Assembly (NCBI GenBank): GCA_028673005.1 | Contig: CM054120.1 | Coordinates: 57,472,057-57,536,056 of the forward strand | Source of the DNA: Tanypteryx hageni | Taxonomy: Eukaryota; Arthropoda; Insecta; Odonata; Petaluridae | Reading direction: 5' to 3' | Length of the DNA: 64,000 bases | Shown: positions 11,200-22,700 of the stretch, in pieces | Position numbering within the stretch: position 1 is the stretch's first letter | Layout of the letters: each line of letters opens with the position of its first letter | The notes under the pieces: model-generated | The model's database searches: none | Told to the model about the DNA's origin: nothing | Seen by the model: only the letters and a program-made list of their open reading frames with translations | Program-made: the position numbers and the translations under genes

Positions 11200-12070
11200 T
11201 ACATTATAGTGCCCACTTCCTCCTTCCATTCTCCTTCCCTCTAAGCTCCGCCCTCCATATTCCCTCCCTCTATCCTCCCTTTCTCTTCCCTCCCTCCTTC
11301 CTCTCTGTACCCTCCTTTTTCTTTCATCTTCCCTCCATCAGTCTCACTCGGTACTCCCTCTTTTCAATTTCACGCCCTCTTACTTTCATTCATCCATACC
11401 TTCTCACTACTCCCTCTTCACTCCTTAATTTTCTTTTTCCCTCCTAATGTTCAGATTTTTTTATAGTATTAATTAATTTTATTCTATTTAGTTAATCTCG
11501 TTTAAGATATCAATTGTATTATTAAATTGGCAATTTTTAAAACTATTACATGGTAATAATTACAAATTATTATTCCATTATTATTCCTCCACTCTCCCTT
11601 TACCACTTTCCTTACCTCATCCCTCTCTCCCTCCATCCTTCCTCTCCCCCTTCATCCTTACTCTCTCCCTCCAAATTCCCCTCTCCCTGCATCATTATCC
11701 ACTCCCTCCACCCTTACTCTCTCCCTCCATCCTTCTTCTCTCCCTTCGACCTTCCCTCTATCTCCATCTTTCTCTCTTTCTGTATCCTAACTCACTCCCT
11801 CCATCCTTCCTCTTTCCCTCCATCTTTCCCCTCTCTCTCCATACCTCTTCTTTTCCCCCTCTCTCCCACAGCACGCTTTTCCCCTCCTTTCTTCACCATG
11901 CTACTCTTCTCCTTCCCTCAGCCACATTTCTCACTCCCTCTTCAATTCTTTCTCCTTCCTCATTTCTTCTCTGCTTACTCACTATCTTCCTCCTCTCTCC
12001 ATCCTTCATTCCTCTCTCTTTTCTCTCTTACTCCTTTATTCTCCTTTTTATCTCCACCGTTTCTCCCATT
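11200..12070 (+). repeat. Pyrimidine-rich tract of unit B
   Basis: Two C/T-rich blocks (11200-11440 and 11585-12070) separated by AT-rich sequence that is the intact counterpart of the LINE insertion site in unit D. Words such as ctctccctccatcctt repeat irregularly. A 267-codon open frame across it is a composition artefact. Confidence 0.8.
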
Positions 12071-12379
12071 TCCTGTACGAAATTTTGAATATTTTAAAAT
12101 CTTCTTTCGGGAAAGCGTTTTTATATTTGAATCTTTTATTTCTACCAATTTTGAACTTTTTTCTTCATTCTTGATCGTGTTAGTAAACTGTATAGTCGTT
12201 GGTACCCTTAAGACACCTTCCATGACTATTTTATCGTTGTACAAACAAGTATTTAATTTTGTGTTATTTTTACGATGGAATTTGAATAAGTATAGTTGGA
12301 GAATATTAATAATATGTTTTTGCAATTTCCTGTTACTTTTATTAATTTCATAGAAAATGTTAAATAAAAATATAGTGAA

Positions 12380-12440
12380 AAACACAGTTGTTGGCACTGA
12401 CATGAATAGTTATTGACACCACGCTGCACAGTTATTGCCA
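12380..12440. promoter_or_regulatory. Cluster of transposase-binding-like motifs, left side
   Basis: Three near-copies of cagttrttggcac occur at 12384, 12404 and 12428, besides the terminal one near 12194. Related motifs at 14508-14600, 14697, 14748 and 15109 lie on the other side of the transposase. Inferred to be subterminal binding sites of the Tigger-like transposase. Confidence 0.45.
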
Positions 12441-12600
12441 CTCATTATTATAATCTAATTCAATTATCTTGATTAAACAAAATATTATTAATAAGCTAGT
12501 AATGGAAACATAGGACCATTCAATATGGTTTTAAATCATCTGATTGCATATTTAACTTTTAAAGAGCCTCAAAAAAACCTTTTTTTGGTGGTTTAGTCTG

Positions 12601-14455
12601 TTATGGCCATTCAGAATCATCCATATCCCTGTCGGATGAACTATCTTCGTACCGGAAACACTTGTGGCATACATACAAATCATCCTTATCGGGTATGTGT
12701 ATTTTGTGGTTTTGTGGAACACTTTTCTTATGAAAAACTTTGCTACATAATGAGCACACTAAGTCTGTTGATCTAACACTCATTGTGCAATTATAACACA
12801 TTCCCCTTTTATCATCCATTCTTATAACACGAGTTTTTTTTCTGCCTCCTTTTTCTTCATTTCTTTTTTCTCATCTCTTTTCGTTTCCAGTTTAGCAAGC
12901 TCTTCTTCTTTCTTCTTTTTGTCCTTTTCCTGAAATAAAGCTTTCCACGATTTACATGTTATTACAAAAGGTACCCTCTCTGTATTTCTCTTAAACTTTC
13001 TTTTCGGTGTGTTTGGCCATTGCAACATATCTTGGAGGGGAGATATATTTCTGTCAATCGGCAAGTTTTCAGATGCTGTACCAATGGCGTACTTGTGCAA
13101 GGATATTCATTCAGAGTACCTGCAGTAATAACCGCCATGTCAACATAAAATATTTGTTTGTTTCTCTTTTTTCAATATCAACATTGGTTGATTTGGCACT
13201 ATCACACGGGATGCTGATTGTTTCTCTTTCTTCAGGATCTGTATTTGTTGATTCTACATTATCACATGGGATACTATCTGTAATTTCTAGCTCTATTGTT
13301 GATGTTTCTTCTAATGCATCAATCAGCCTTTTGAGAGCTGCTTCTGCCTCATTCATTCCTTCTCCTACCCTGAGCTCTGTTATAAGCTGATTTCCCACAA
13401 TTTCTTCAAACATTTCATTTCTAATGACTTTGCTATGTATTCTGGTGGGTGTTTTTCTGGTTGTTTTTTTCCCAAGGCATTTTGAGAAGTCGAGGTTACC
13501 TGGATCCCACGGATATAAGCCGCAAGCTCGAAAACCCTGAGAAGCAGAGCGATCCAAATCATATTTCTTCAGAGCTGCATCCAGAACAGGGGCAAACCAT
13601 TCTTTGTTTAATATTTTGTCAGGATTTTGTTTGTGCCACTCTAATACTGCTGTTTTCCAACCCATCTTCAATGGTCTGAAAATTGCAACATCAAGTGGTT
13701 GAAGGAGTCTTGTGACGTTTGGGTAGAGAGAGATCAGGATTATCTGCAGTTCAGAGCAGAGTTCACTCAGTTGATACGTTAAATGGGTGCGGTGCCCATT
13801 ACGAAAAGGATAACAGGAAACTTGACATTGCATTTTACAAGATGAGTGAAAACATTTCCAATATATTCGTAAAAGACTTCTGCTGTCATACACCCACTAG
13901 GGCTGTGCCCTACTCCCCAGTCATCAGAAATCCTCTTGGTGATTTCAGATGGTATTCTTTGGTATGGATATATCACCATCGGCGGGCACATAACGCCAGA
14001 AGCAGAGAAAGCAAACATTGCAGTTATGGACACTTGGTGATGTCACACTTTCACTAGTGCGAGTGGACAACTCAGGATGACGGCGAAGAAATGCTCGAAA
14101 CCATCCATCTCCAGGCATATTATCCTTAAAAGGTGTTTTCCTTTTGTTTACAGCAATAAACTCCTTAACAGAAAGTTATACATCTAGCTTTCTTTGAGGA
14201 AATCCTTTTCAGGAGCAATTAATTATCCATTTCACTAAATGTTGTTCTTCATCTTCACTAAGTACTGGCGGAGGCCACATAGAAGATTTTGAAAATTTGC
14301 TACTTAATCAAAATTGAAAGGTAGACCTTGGAATATTGTACTTTTTTGCTGCTGCTTTCTTGGACATACCCCCTCGAATCTCAGTTAAAGCTGGCTCTAA
14401 TTCTGCAGGGTTGTAAGATATTTTTGCATTTCCTTTTTTCTTCTTAATCCTTACT
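12601..14455 (-). pseudogene. Tigger-like transposase, multiply broken
   Basis: Domains in order on the minus strand: pipsqueak-type HTH (ISYNPAELEPALTEIRGG, about 14430-14312); CENP-B/Tc5-type HTH region (WPPPVLSEDEEQHLVKW to GWFRAFLRRHPELS, about 14285-14060); DDE_1 core (TAMFAFSASGVMCPPM at about 14030, TRLLQPLDVAIFRPLKMGW at about 13710); a Lys/Glu-rich linker (12825-12930); and a C-terminal Cys-rich PHD-like finger (CYNC, CSLC, CHKC at 12640-12800). Stops interrupt both HTH regions, frames change near 14030, 13790 and 13110, the segment that should hold the first catalytic Asp is deleted, and the second site reads NGH where family members have DGH. It is clearly inactive. Confidence 0.9.
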
Positions 14456-14499
14456 GATTAACATTAGTCGTTGTGATTTATCTAAAAGGATAGAAAAAA

Positions 14500-15124
14500 G
14501 TATCACGCTACAGTTTTGGCACTGCCAATAACTGTAGGAATGACAGTAGTTGGAATGTCTGATAGTGCCTTGGCACCCCGTGCCAACTACTGTTAAAATT
14601 CATTGTAAGTGCATGAGAGTTAATCTGGTGATATGTTAACCATTAATAAGTATTATAAGATAGAAAAAATATCATAAGAAAATATTACGGTTTTACGCAG
14701 TTATTGGCATAGGGTGCAGACGACTGATTTTTTTTGTTTTTCACTACAGTCGTTGTCACCCTGCCTTTTCGTGGCAACGCAGGCAAATGTGTGCAAATTA
14801 ACATCAACTCATACAGATAAAATCTTCAGGATAAACATCTGTATAATCGTCATAAAACTTTCATGTCCCATACAAAAATAATTCCAAAATAAAAAACCTG
14901 GATTCCTTAAGCCTTACCTTAAGAAATTGCCTTTTCCTGCTCAAGTCACTAACAGCATCTGGTATCAGGCAACTATGACACTAAGCAAAGCACTTCTGGT
15001 GGTCAACTCAGGTACTACGTGAAAGACCAAACACGCATGAGTGAGACGATGACTAAGAGATGGCGCGATTGCTAATGAAAACCTTATTACACCACAAAAG
15101 AAAGAAAAGGTGCCAATAACTGTA
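14500..15124. promoter_or_regulatory. Cluster of inverted transposase-binding-like motifs, right side
   Basis: Contains ctacagttttggcac facing gtgccaataactgtag within 30 bases at 14508, acagtagttgg facing ccaactactgt at 14549-14600, cagttattggca at 14699, cagtcgttgtcac at 14747 and tgccaataactgta at 15111. These are paired, inverted versions of the motif found at the left end. No gene lies in the stretch. Confidence 0.45.
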
Positions 15125-15279
15125 GTGGCCGGTTTCACCAAACTTCGTTAAGGATTTAACGAGCCGTTAGTGTACTTTAACGATTCGTTAGCGCAAACCG
15201 TTGTTCCACCAACGTCTGTTAAGATTAACGATTCGTTAAACTCTCGTTATTTTAACGCGTCTAGCTCGGCCACTCGCCT

Positions 15280-17211
15280 GTGCGAGTACCACCATCGCAG
15301 CGCCTGGACCTTGCTCGAGCAGACTGGCAGCACTTCCGTAAATTCATCGCGGAAAGGCTGCCGGTTGTGCCTACACCGCCCAGGACGCGTGAGGAGGCAG
15401 ACCGAATGGTTGACCTCACATCCACAGTCCAGCAGGCCATGGACGCTGCGATCTCGAAGGTGGTCGTGGCCAAGGTTATACGCATCGCCCTGCCCCGTGG
15501 CGTCTGGGACACCATCACCTGGCGCAACAGCGTGCGGCGGCGGTGGCAGCGCTACCGCACTCTGGACCTCAGGATCCAGTTGGACTCCCTCAACAGGACC
15601 GTCCGAGACATGTTGAGAGACGTGCGCTCGGACGCGTGGGAGTTACATCTCTCCACGCTTTCCCTGGAGGATCAGTCCATCTGGAAGACCTGCAGGAGGC
15701 TATGCGTAACCCAGCGGCGCGACCCCCTGATAGTTCAGGGGGACTACGTCGCGAGGTCTCCAGAAGAGAAAGCCGGGCTCATGGCGGAATACCTGGAGGG
15801 GGTATTCTGTCCTAACCCGGCTACAGCTGAGTCGGATTTGGTGGAGGACGAGATTGCGGATGTGCTGGGGACGCTCGACCGGGGTCCCCTGCTGGAGTTC
15901 CCTCAGTTCTCGGGGGACGATATCATTGCAGTGATTCGTCGCCTCGAGACGAGGAGGGTTCCGGGGGACGACGGCGTCCCCAATATCGTCCTGCGACAGC
16001 TTCCTGTTGCCGCAGTAGAATTCCTGGCCGCCATTTACAACGGGTGTGTCGGGATTCCATACTTTCCCTCTGCCTGGAAGAGGGCAAAGGTCATCTGTCT
16101 CCCGAAGAAGCCGGGGACGGAGGTTGGCCCCGGAGACATCCGGTCAATTTCTCTCCTGGCCGGATTCGGGAAGACCTTTGAGCGTCTTATCCAGAAGCCG
16201 CTGCAGCACTTTCTCCAGGAGAAGAACATTCTCCCGGACGAGCAGTTTGGCTTCAGGAGTGGGCACTCCACTACCCAACAACTGGGTAGAGTGACGCACT
16301 TCGTCACCGACGCCTTCAACAGGAACCACGCGGTCGCGGGGGCTTTCTTCGACATCTCGAAGGCCTTCGACCGCGTGTGGCATCCAGCACTCCTGTTGAA
16401 GATGGTTCGACTTCAGTTCCCAGCTTGGATGGTGCGACTTATTGAGTCGTACTTGCAGGGCAGGACGTTCCGGGTGTTTTGGCTCCGGGTCGGATCGGAA
16501 CTGCGACGCATCTGCGCCGGCGTTCCGCAGGGATCCGTCCTGGGGCCGATACTCTTCAACATCCTCACCCAGGATCCCCCCTGGGATTTTGGGTGGAACA
16601 CCAGTCTTTCCCTGTACGCTGACGACGCGGCGCTCCTGTCGCGTTCCAGCAAGAAGTACGCGGCTGTGGAGAGGTTATAATGCGCCGTCGACGATCTGTC
16701 CTCCTGGTATCGTCGATGGCGTATTGCGGTTAATCCCGCTAAAACCAGGGCCGTCGTCTTCCATCCTGGAATGGGAGCGCCGCCTGGAGTCGACCTGTCG
16801 GTGATGGGGACGGTCGTCCCCTGGAGTCCAGAGGTAACATACCTGGGAGTTGTGCTGGACCGGAAACTTCTATGGAAGCCTCAGGTTGAGAGTGTCCGCC
16901 GCAAGTCACTCGGGGCGTTATCCAGAATCCGTCCGATTCTGCGCCCGGATGTCTTGACGGCCGACACTAAGAGACGCCTCTACCTGAGCTGCGTGAGGCC
17001 CATCATCACCTATGCAGCTCCGGTCTGGTCTGGAGTGTCCAAGACCACCCTCTACAGGCTGCAGGTAGTGCAGAATAAAGCACTCCGGTTGATACTTGGT
17101 CGTAGTAGATACGACCATGTCGACCGGATGCATTTAGACGGAAACGTGGAACCCCTGGACATCCTCTTGCCGAGGATGTCTAAGGAATTCTACTGCAAGG
17201 CAGCATTATGA
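15280..17211 (+). pseudogene. Jockey-type reverse transcriptase with one internal stop
   Basis: One continuous frame runs from 15280 to 17211, interrupted only by TAA at 16678-16680. Visible RT motifs: KVICLPKKPGTEVGPGDIRS (finger region), DEQFGFRSGHST, GAFFDISKAFDRVWHP (first catalytic Asp), ICAGVPQGSVLGPILFNIL, and SLYADDAALL (YADD box), then the thumb region with YLGVVLDRKL and the C-terminal RLYLSCVRPIITYAAPVW. The FDISKAFD.VWH and AGVPQGSVLGP forms are typical of the jockey clade. Key catalytic residues are intact and the stop lies about 15 codons after YADD, so the copy is dead but recent. The endonuclease is missing through 5' truncation. Confidence 0.92.
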
Positions 17212-17303
17212 ACTCACGAAGAGGTGCGAATGCTAGGCTACATCAAGGCTAGGTGGTGGTATCGTTACAAGCGGCCCATTGCCAGCCTTGATGTGCAGGA
17301 TGC

Positions 17304-17361
17304 CCTCCCTTCAAACAAGCGTCCTCGCTTGTAGGGAGGGATATATGCCCATTTATGGGCT
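17304..17361 (+). other. Two stem-loops in LINE 3' UTR
   Basis: Stem 1 pairs ccctccct with agggaggg and, inside it, acaagcg with cgcttgt around a tcct loop. Stem 2 pairs gcccat with atgggc. Such structures in LINE 3' UTRs can be recognised by the RT; that role is inference here. Confidence 0.5.
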
Positions 17362-17560
17362 ATCGAAGTGCGCTAAGCTAGTTTTAAGAGTAGTCTCGCA
17401 TTAGCAGCTTAGCTGGAAATGCGACGTGGCCAGCCTCAGGCTGGAAGATCATGACATCTCTGGTACGGCACTCAGGAGACCCCTAAAGATGGCACTTGAG
17501 GAAGGTGCCGAAACATCGGTAGACAACATATTCACCTGGCTGGAAACCCGGGAACTCTTC

Positions 17561-18650
17561 ACCTCAATATTCATATGTTAAACAGAACTGGCCTTGTGCT
17601 GACAACATTTGTTTTTTCTTTGAAAACCTCATTGCCTTAAATTCTTCCTTTTTTACCTAGTTCCTTAGCTGTGACAATGGCTGCTGGTCAACTATTCTCT
17701 TGGTAGAGAACTCTACTGTTCAAAAAACATTTTAGTGACTTATCACTCATATACTTACTCATGTTTGTGAACTTTTTAATTTTGTAAATTTGTCAATGGC
17801 TTATGAGTCAATTATTATAAAGATTATAATTATATACTTATAAAAGATGTTATTATTTCTTAAGATTATTATTATTTTGTATCAGTATACAATCCTGATT
17901 GGGTATTTTAATATTCCTGATATGCACCTGATGTTATTCTTAGTTAAAATTACCTAATTACTGCATGAGATTTTTTAAATTACTGTATGGATACATTTCA
18001 CATATTCAATGTTATCATGCACAATTCTCTATCAAGTTATTCAGAACTTTTGTTATGAAAGTTTGTTGAATTTAATGAATTTAATGAATTTTAATATCTA
18101 CATTAGTTATATTTTGTAATAACGAAATGGCACTGTGAATCATCTATATATCTCCTCTTTGAATTAACAGAAGGTATTTGAGTAGGTGGATCATGTATAT
18201 TCTTGGGAAAAAGAAGTTGTTTTTGTCAAGAATTAGGGAAGACTAAAATTACCCTTATGTTAATGAATGACTTCTCCAACTGCATTTCATCAAATTGTCT
18301 AGTGTATATTAGGCAAGGAAGAATTAATGCTTCATGAAGCACTTGGAATATTCATAGTATTAGTAATATAAAATTAGTTGGGTTATAGTAGTTTTTGTCA
18401 AGTTAAGCATCATTTAGCTGTAAATTTGGCAAATTCATCTTGTACTTCTTTTAAATATAATTTATAGATAATACAGGAAATATAAGTGTATAGAGTTTAT
18501 TTATTAATTAAATACTAGGTAACTAAATATCAACCTGAGTTGGTGGATATTTAGATTGTAAAAAAATGTACATACAAATGATACTCGCGAATAACCTAAC
18601 AAAAGAAGGTTTGAAACAGAACAAATAAAATAGACGATGCATTCATTTAA
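17561..18650. other. AT-rich interior of Harbinger-like element
   Basis: No conserved frame, terminal repeat or RNA gene is recognised. If the element once encoded a DDE nuclease it is not detectable here. Confidence 0.4.
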
Positions 18651-18802
18651 GTTAATTAAATATTTTTATTTTCAAAATTAGTTTTCTTCATTCTTAGAAC
18701 CTCCAATTTTGATTGGTAATACTCTCGCTTCGCTTGGTATGCTGCTTTCTTTTCCTCGAGCATTTCCTTTTTCAACAGAAAAAAACTTCGTTTTGTTTTT
18801 TT

Positions 18803-19762
18803 TTATGCAAGACTCTCCCTTTCCTCCGTGCACAGCTTCTTCCTTTCTGCGGACAATTCAGCAATGTTATTCTGAGCATCCGCCATCTCAGAAATCTTCC
18901 TCTTCAGCTGCGGCCGATTTCTTTTTGCCCATGCCGGTTTCGCTGTAGTCGATGATTCTGAATGGACACTACATTTTCCCAATTCATTTTCATGAACCAC
19001 TGTAATTATGTCCGGTGTCATCTCTTGCCTCTCATTGTATGCTATTATTGCATTTGGAGTCGCTACTTCATTTGCAATAATTACTAAAACGAATAAAAAT
19101 TGTAATGGACAAAATGTAAGTTTCATGAATTCCAAGAATTTGTTTTCAAATTTGAAAGACAACTGAAGAAACATACCAATCTCATGACATCCCTCATCTG
19201 CTTCTTCCAAGACAGACGTATCAATTTCTTCAGAGACATTGCCTAAGAAAATAAAAATCAGCTTTAATGCTCATACAGCAGATATTGGTAATCACAATTA
19301 ATTACGATTCCCTAGCGTTTTCATAGGCTTCATTTCAACCATGTAAATATTTACGAGCTTATCTAGATATTCTGCATCAGAGTCCTTATTATTTTTCAAA
19401 AGCTCCGCTTGGTCCTTTATTACAGACCACAATTTCTCCACCGTTGGGTCTGATTTTGGGTCGAAAACACCTCCTCCCGTTTTGTAACGATTTACTCGAT
19501 CGTCCGCTATATCCTTCTTCACCTTCCTCTTAAAATTATCATAGAATGACTTTATCTGTTTCATATTCCTATGAGACACATTCACGTGGCTGTTGAACTC
19601 ATCCACTACTTTTTGCCACACATCTTCCTTTTTCTTAATACTGGTTCCATCTGTTCTTTTGTCTTCTATGATGGCACTATACTTAGAAACCACGTCCACG
19701 AAGACATTTCTTTCATTTGGCGTGAAGTTTAGGCCTCGGGAGCGTTTCTTCTCCGAATTCAT
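18803..19762 (-). CDS. MADF/Myb-SANT-like DNA-binding protein of a transposon, three exons
   Basis: Predicted exons: 19762-19306 (ATG at 19762; donor C|GTAATT), 19242-19177 (acceptor tttcttAG, donor G|GTATGT) and 19083-18803 (acceptor cgttttAG, stop TAA). Phases match (1 and 1), giving 267 residues. N-terminus MNSEKKRSRGLNFTPNE begins a Myb/SANT-like domain (residues about 10-100, with FTPNERNVFVDVV, WQKVVDEFN and QIKSFYDNFKRKVKKD), like the Myb_DNA-bind_5/MSANTD3 type. The C-terminus is charged and ends in a coiled-coil-like SEMADAQNNIAELSAERKK. After the TAA the same frame stays open for about 48 more codons (KKEMLEEKKAAYQAKREYY), so the stop may be a recent truncation. Such proteins accompany PIF/Harbinger nucleases. 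All splice sites look usable. Confidence 0.7.
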
Positions 19763-22700
19763 TTTTACAAGTTCAATTTTGTATACAAACAACTTCACGA
19801 TGTATTCGCGGATAACGTACTTCATTTGTTCTAGGGCTGAACGGATCTCCAATCCGGGGTCTGCGTAGTAACACTAGAGAGTATGAAAAATCTTGCGCTA
19901 AACTAAAACGGGCCGTTTAATAACGACTCGTTATTTTACTGAAGCACTCCTTGGTGAAATGCTAAAGAAATTAACTATACGTTATTTACTAACGACGCGT
20001 TAGATAACGGAAGGTTAGTCAGATTTTAATGGTGAAACCGGCCATAAGAGTGCAAGCCACTATACATTTTACCCTATTCACGTTTTAATAGCTTGACACT
20101 CACAATCAGACAAACGGACGGTAAATCTAGCTTTTATGGTTATTTTTGTGATTCATTAATTCTTTTAATCCTCTCATACTCTCCCTATTTCCAAAACCGT
20201 CCTTAAATCCTCCATTCTTTTACCTAACTCCCGTTACCTTTCCCACAATCCTTCATCCCATTAATATTTAAATGCTTGGTTAGTTTATTAGAACGTGCAG
20301 CACGTTCCCCATATTTTCATATCAGTGATATTGAATTTAGCTCATTCTGACTAATTTTAAAATTTTTAAATAGTATTTCTTATTTTTAGGAATTCCTTTT
20401 CGTCAATAACGCAAGCAATGTTATTTACATTGATTACTAATAAAGTAATTTCCCACTTTTTCCGTATTTCTCTCTTTTTCGTAATTAACGTCTTTAAAGC
20501 ACGCTTAAGCTTATATGGCTTGTAGTAGCAATAGAATTTCGAAGTTTAACAATGTAGTTGGTAGGCATGGCAACATTGCGTTAAGATTCCAAGATTTTTC
20601 CAATATATATCATTTAAACGAATTAGCAATTTCGAGGTGATGGCGAAAAAAGACGAATAGAATAAGAAACTTGAGTATGTATAATTTAGAATGGTCTCGA
20701 TTCGAAAAACGAAGATCTAATGTTTCTAATTTTAATTTCCAAAAGACGATGGACTGCACGTCGTAGTCCATTTTTTCTTGTTACCATCTTAGTAATACTA
20801 ATAATTCCCTGTAGTCGAACCCGAGTCGTTCCACCAAATATTGTTTCGTCAATGACTTTTGATATGTGAAACATGCAATCCTGGAATATTTTGAACAATT
20901 ATCTTTTACAGTTTTGGAGATATAAACAATTTGATGTAAATGATCACCAAACAACCAAATGAACGCTATTATTATAAAGGCGATACCGATTCCGAGTACA
21001 ACAATAATCGTTGCAATGGCACGACTCTTGTAATGAGTGATAAAAACTTCAATAACGCCAGTATTTACGCGAAATTTTAAGATATACGATCTTTAACAAA
21101 ATTTTTACGATAATAATTATAATCTTTATTCCTTTTCAGAGAGAATAGTCTAAATCCCGCTCTGATATTAAAATTCTATCAATAAGATAGTTTAATGAGC
21201 AAGAGAAAATTGTGTGCACGATAGATTTGAGATTGCCTTCGTAATTCATATGGTAAAGATAGTTTTTAAAATTTAATTCGGGATTATAATCTTCGCAAAA
21301 AAACCTTCCTGTAGAGCTCAGACCCAGTAGCAAGAGATTTCCAAAAAGTGTCATGAAAATTGGTCAATTTGTTCAAAAGTAAATAGGGGAGACATACAGA
21401 CAGAAAGACTGACAGACAGACTGACAGCAATGAAACTATAAGACCATTTTCATTCTGGAAAGTAGGTTAAAAACTCGATTCGATCGAGGACAACATTTAC
21501 TATAGGATAGTGTCGGAGAGCACTTACTTACTAGTTAAGGTTTTGGAGGAAACATTCGAGATTATTTTGAGTAAAACATCGCATATTTTGTTTATATCGA
21601 TCACAAAGATGGTTCTCTCAGCAAACAACAATTATAAATCCATATTTTTCTCTTTCATGGTCTTAGATGATCTTCGAGTTATAGATTTAAGAAATTATTC
21701 GGTTAGAGGACAACATTTACAGCAAGATGGTTCTCGAGTTCACATAATTACGACTTTTAATTTCGAGTATATAAAATTCAAGAACTGAGGAATCTTCCGA
21801 TACCGTTTCATGCACACTTCTCATTAAGAATTCCTTGGAAATCTTTGTGTATTCCTTTTATGGAGTATACTTTTCCATATTGTTATATTGAAGCAACATA
21901 GTTTATCATTGATAATAAGTATGCAATTTATCTTTCTGTAGAAATGTCGATAGAAGGTAATTCAAGGGACGGTGTATTTAGCCTCCTCCTCCAAGATATA
22001 TCGAAAACATAATAAAATATAAAAAATAACTTCGGAGAAAGGTACAGTTTTGCTCTATATATATTTTTGAATAAAACATTATGATTCTTTTTAAATATTT
22101 AAATCTTCATCCATTCGAAGAAATTTTCAAAAAGATTTTTATTTTAAACTTTGGTCACCTCCGCCCCTCCCCCAAAGATGAAGTATGGCCTGCTGTCGAG
22201 TGAGGGGTTTTGTGGTTTCATAGAAAGTCTCGAGCTTATAGGTATGATTCTTGTTTAACAGTAGTGCAGGATTATTGTTTCGAAAATATATTATTGCGGG
22301 AGGTTTTGTTAACTTACTTTTATGTCGTACATCATTTTATATTGAGGCATTGTATTATTAAGGTTATAAGATTTTTTAAAGAGTACAAAGTATTCAAACA
22401 GAGGACTGTCTTCTATATCAGAGAACGTTACATATGTGTCGTATATTAGGATCGGCTCGAATTTTTATATTTGTAATTTCAATAGAAAACTCTAGTTTTG
22501 GTTAAAAAAGGTCTAACGAAAGTGAAACTTGAGTTTTGGTCTCCTTTTTACCAATTTTCTTCATTAAAACTTCATAATTTAAAATTATATTAAAATGAAA
22601 ATTCTAGAAAATGTTATTCTCTACTACGTTTCTTTGAAGCTGTTTTTCCTAGAAAAATATTTTTAAACCCATTTAAAAATCTGTTTAAGTTACCACCAGC

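Larger units (their letters stand above)
8080..12183 (+). repeat. Large duplication unit B (carries small gene copy 2)
   Basis: Same block order as units C and D: gatcacc block at 8157, tcagcaattaatt block near 8430, region 8740-9000 (also 24950-25160 and 34040-34290), small gene, AT-rich promoter-like block at 10848, then pyrimidine tract. Sequence equivalent to 22440-24040 of unit C is missing, so this is the shortest unit. At 12184 it is interrupted by the Tigger-like element, after which unit C begins at 20072. Confidence 0.75.
15256..17560 (+). mobile_element. 5'-truncated jockey-clade LINE
   Basis: Strikingly GC-rich against AT-rich flanks, starting just inside the left subterminal repeat of the Harbinger-like element. 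It contains most of ORF2 from a region upstream of the RT domain to the C-terminus, then a 3' UTR with stem-loops at 17304-17342 and 17345-17361. No endonuclease domain and no clear poly(A) tail are seen, and the exact 3' end is uncertain. Confidence 0.75.
15126..20044 (-). mobile_element. Harbinger-like element with long subterminal inverted repeats
   Basis: The ends are perfect inverted 15-mers: tggccggtttcacca at 15126 and tggtgaaaccggcca at 20030-20044. Flanking trinucleotides are TAG (15123-15125) and TAA (20045-20047), compatible with the three-base TWA duplication of PIF/Harbinger elements. Both ends continue with repeated ttaacga/cgttaa words and a second caccaa motif for about 130 bases. 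It carries a MADF/Myb-SANT-like gene, typical of Harbinger accessory proteins, but no DDE nuclease was found; a jockey LINE occupies the left interior. ISL2EU or another superfamily remains possible. Confidence 0.6.
12186..20069 (-). mobile_element. Tigger/pogo-like DNA transposon with nested insertions
   Basis: Similar termini are inverted: left tgtatagtcgttggtac (from 12190) and, on the minus strand, right tgtatagtggcttgcac (from about 20066). A TA flanks both ends (12184-12185 and 20070-20071), as expected for pogo elements. Duplication unit sequence resumes directly on both sides. The transposase is a minus-strand pseudogene at 12601-14455. A second element (15126-20044) is inserted about 25 bases from the right end. 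Motifs resembling cagttattggcac recur near both ends. Confidence 0.7.

Noticed and set aside
11550..12353. 267-codon open frame (Ser/Pro/Leu/Phe rich)
   Set aside because: Runs through the pyrimidine tract of unit B; composition alone removes stops, and the frame is not conserved in the other units.
13007..13679. Plus-strand frames opposite the Tigger transposase
   Set aside because: Antisense shadows of the transposase pseudogene, which explains the conserved motifs.
15170..16804. Alternative frames within the jockey LINE on both strands
   Set aside because: Shadows of the GC-rich RT frame; they lack the conserved RT residues.
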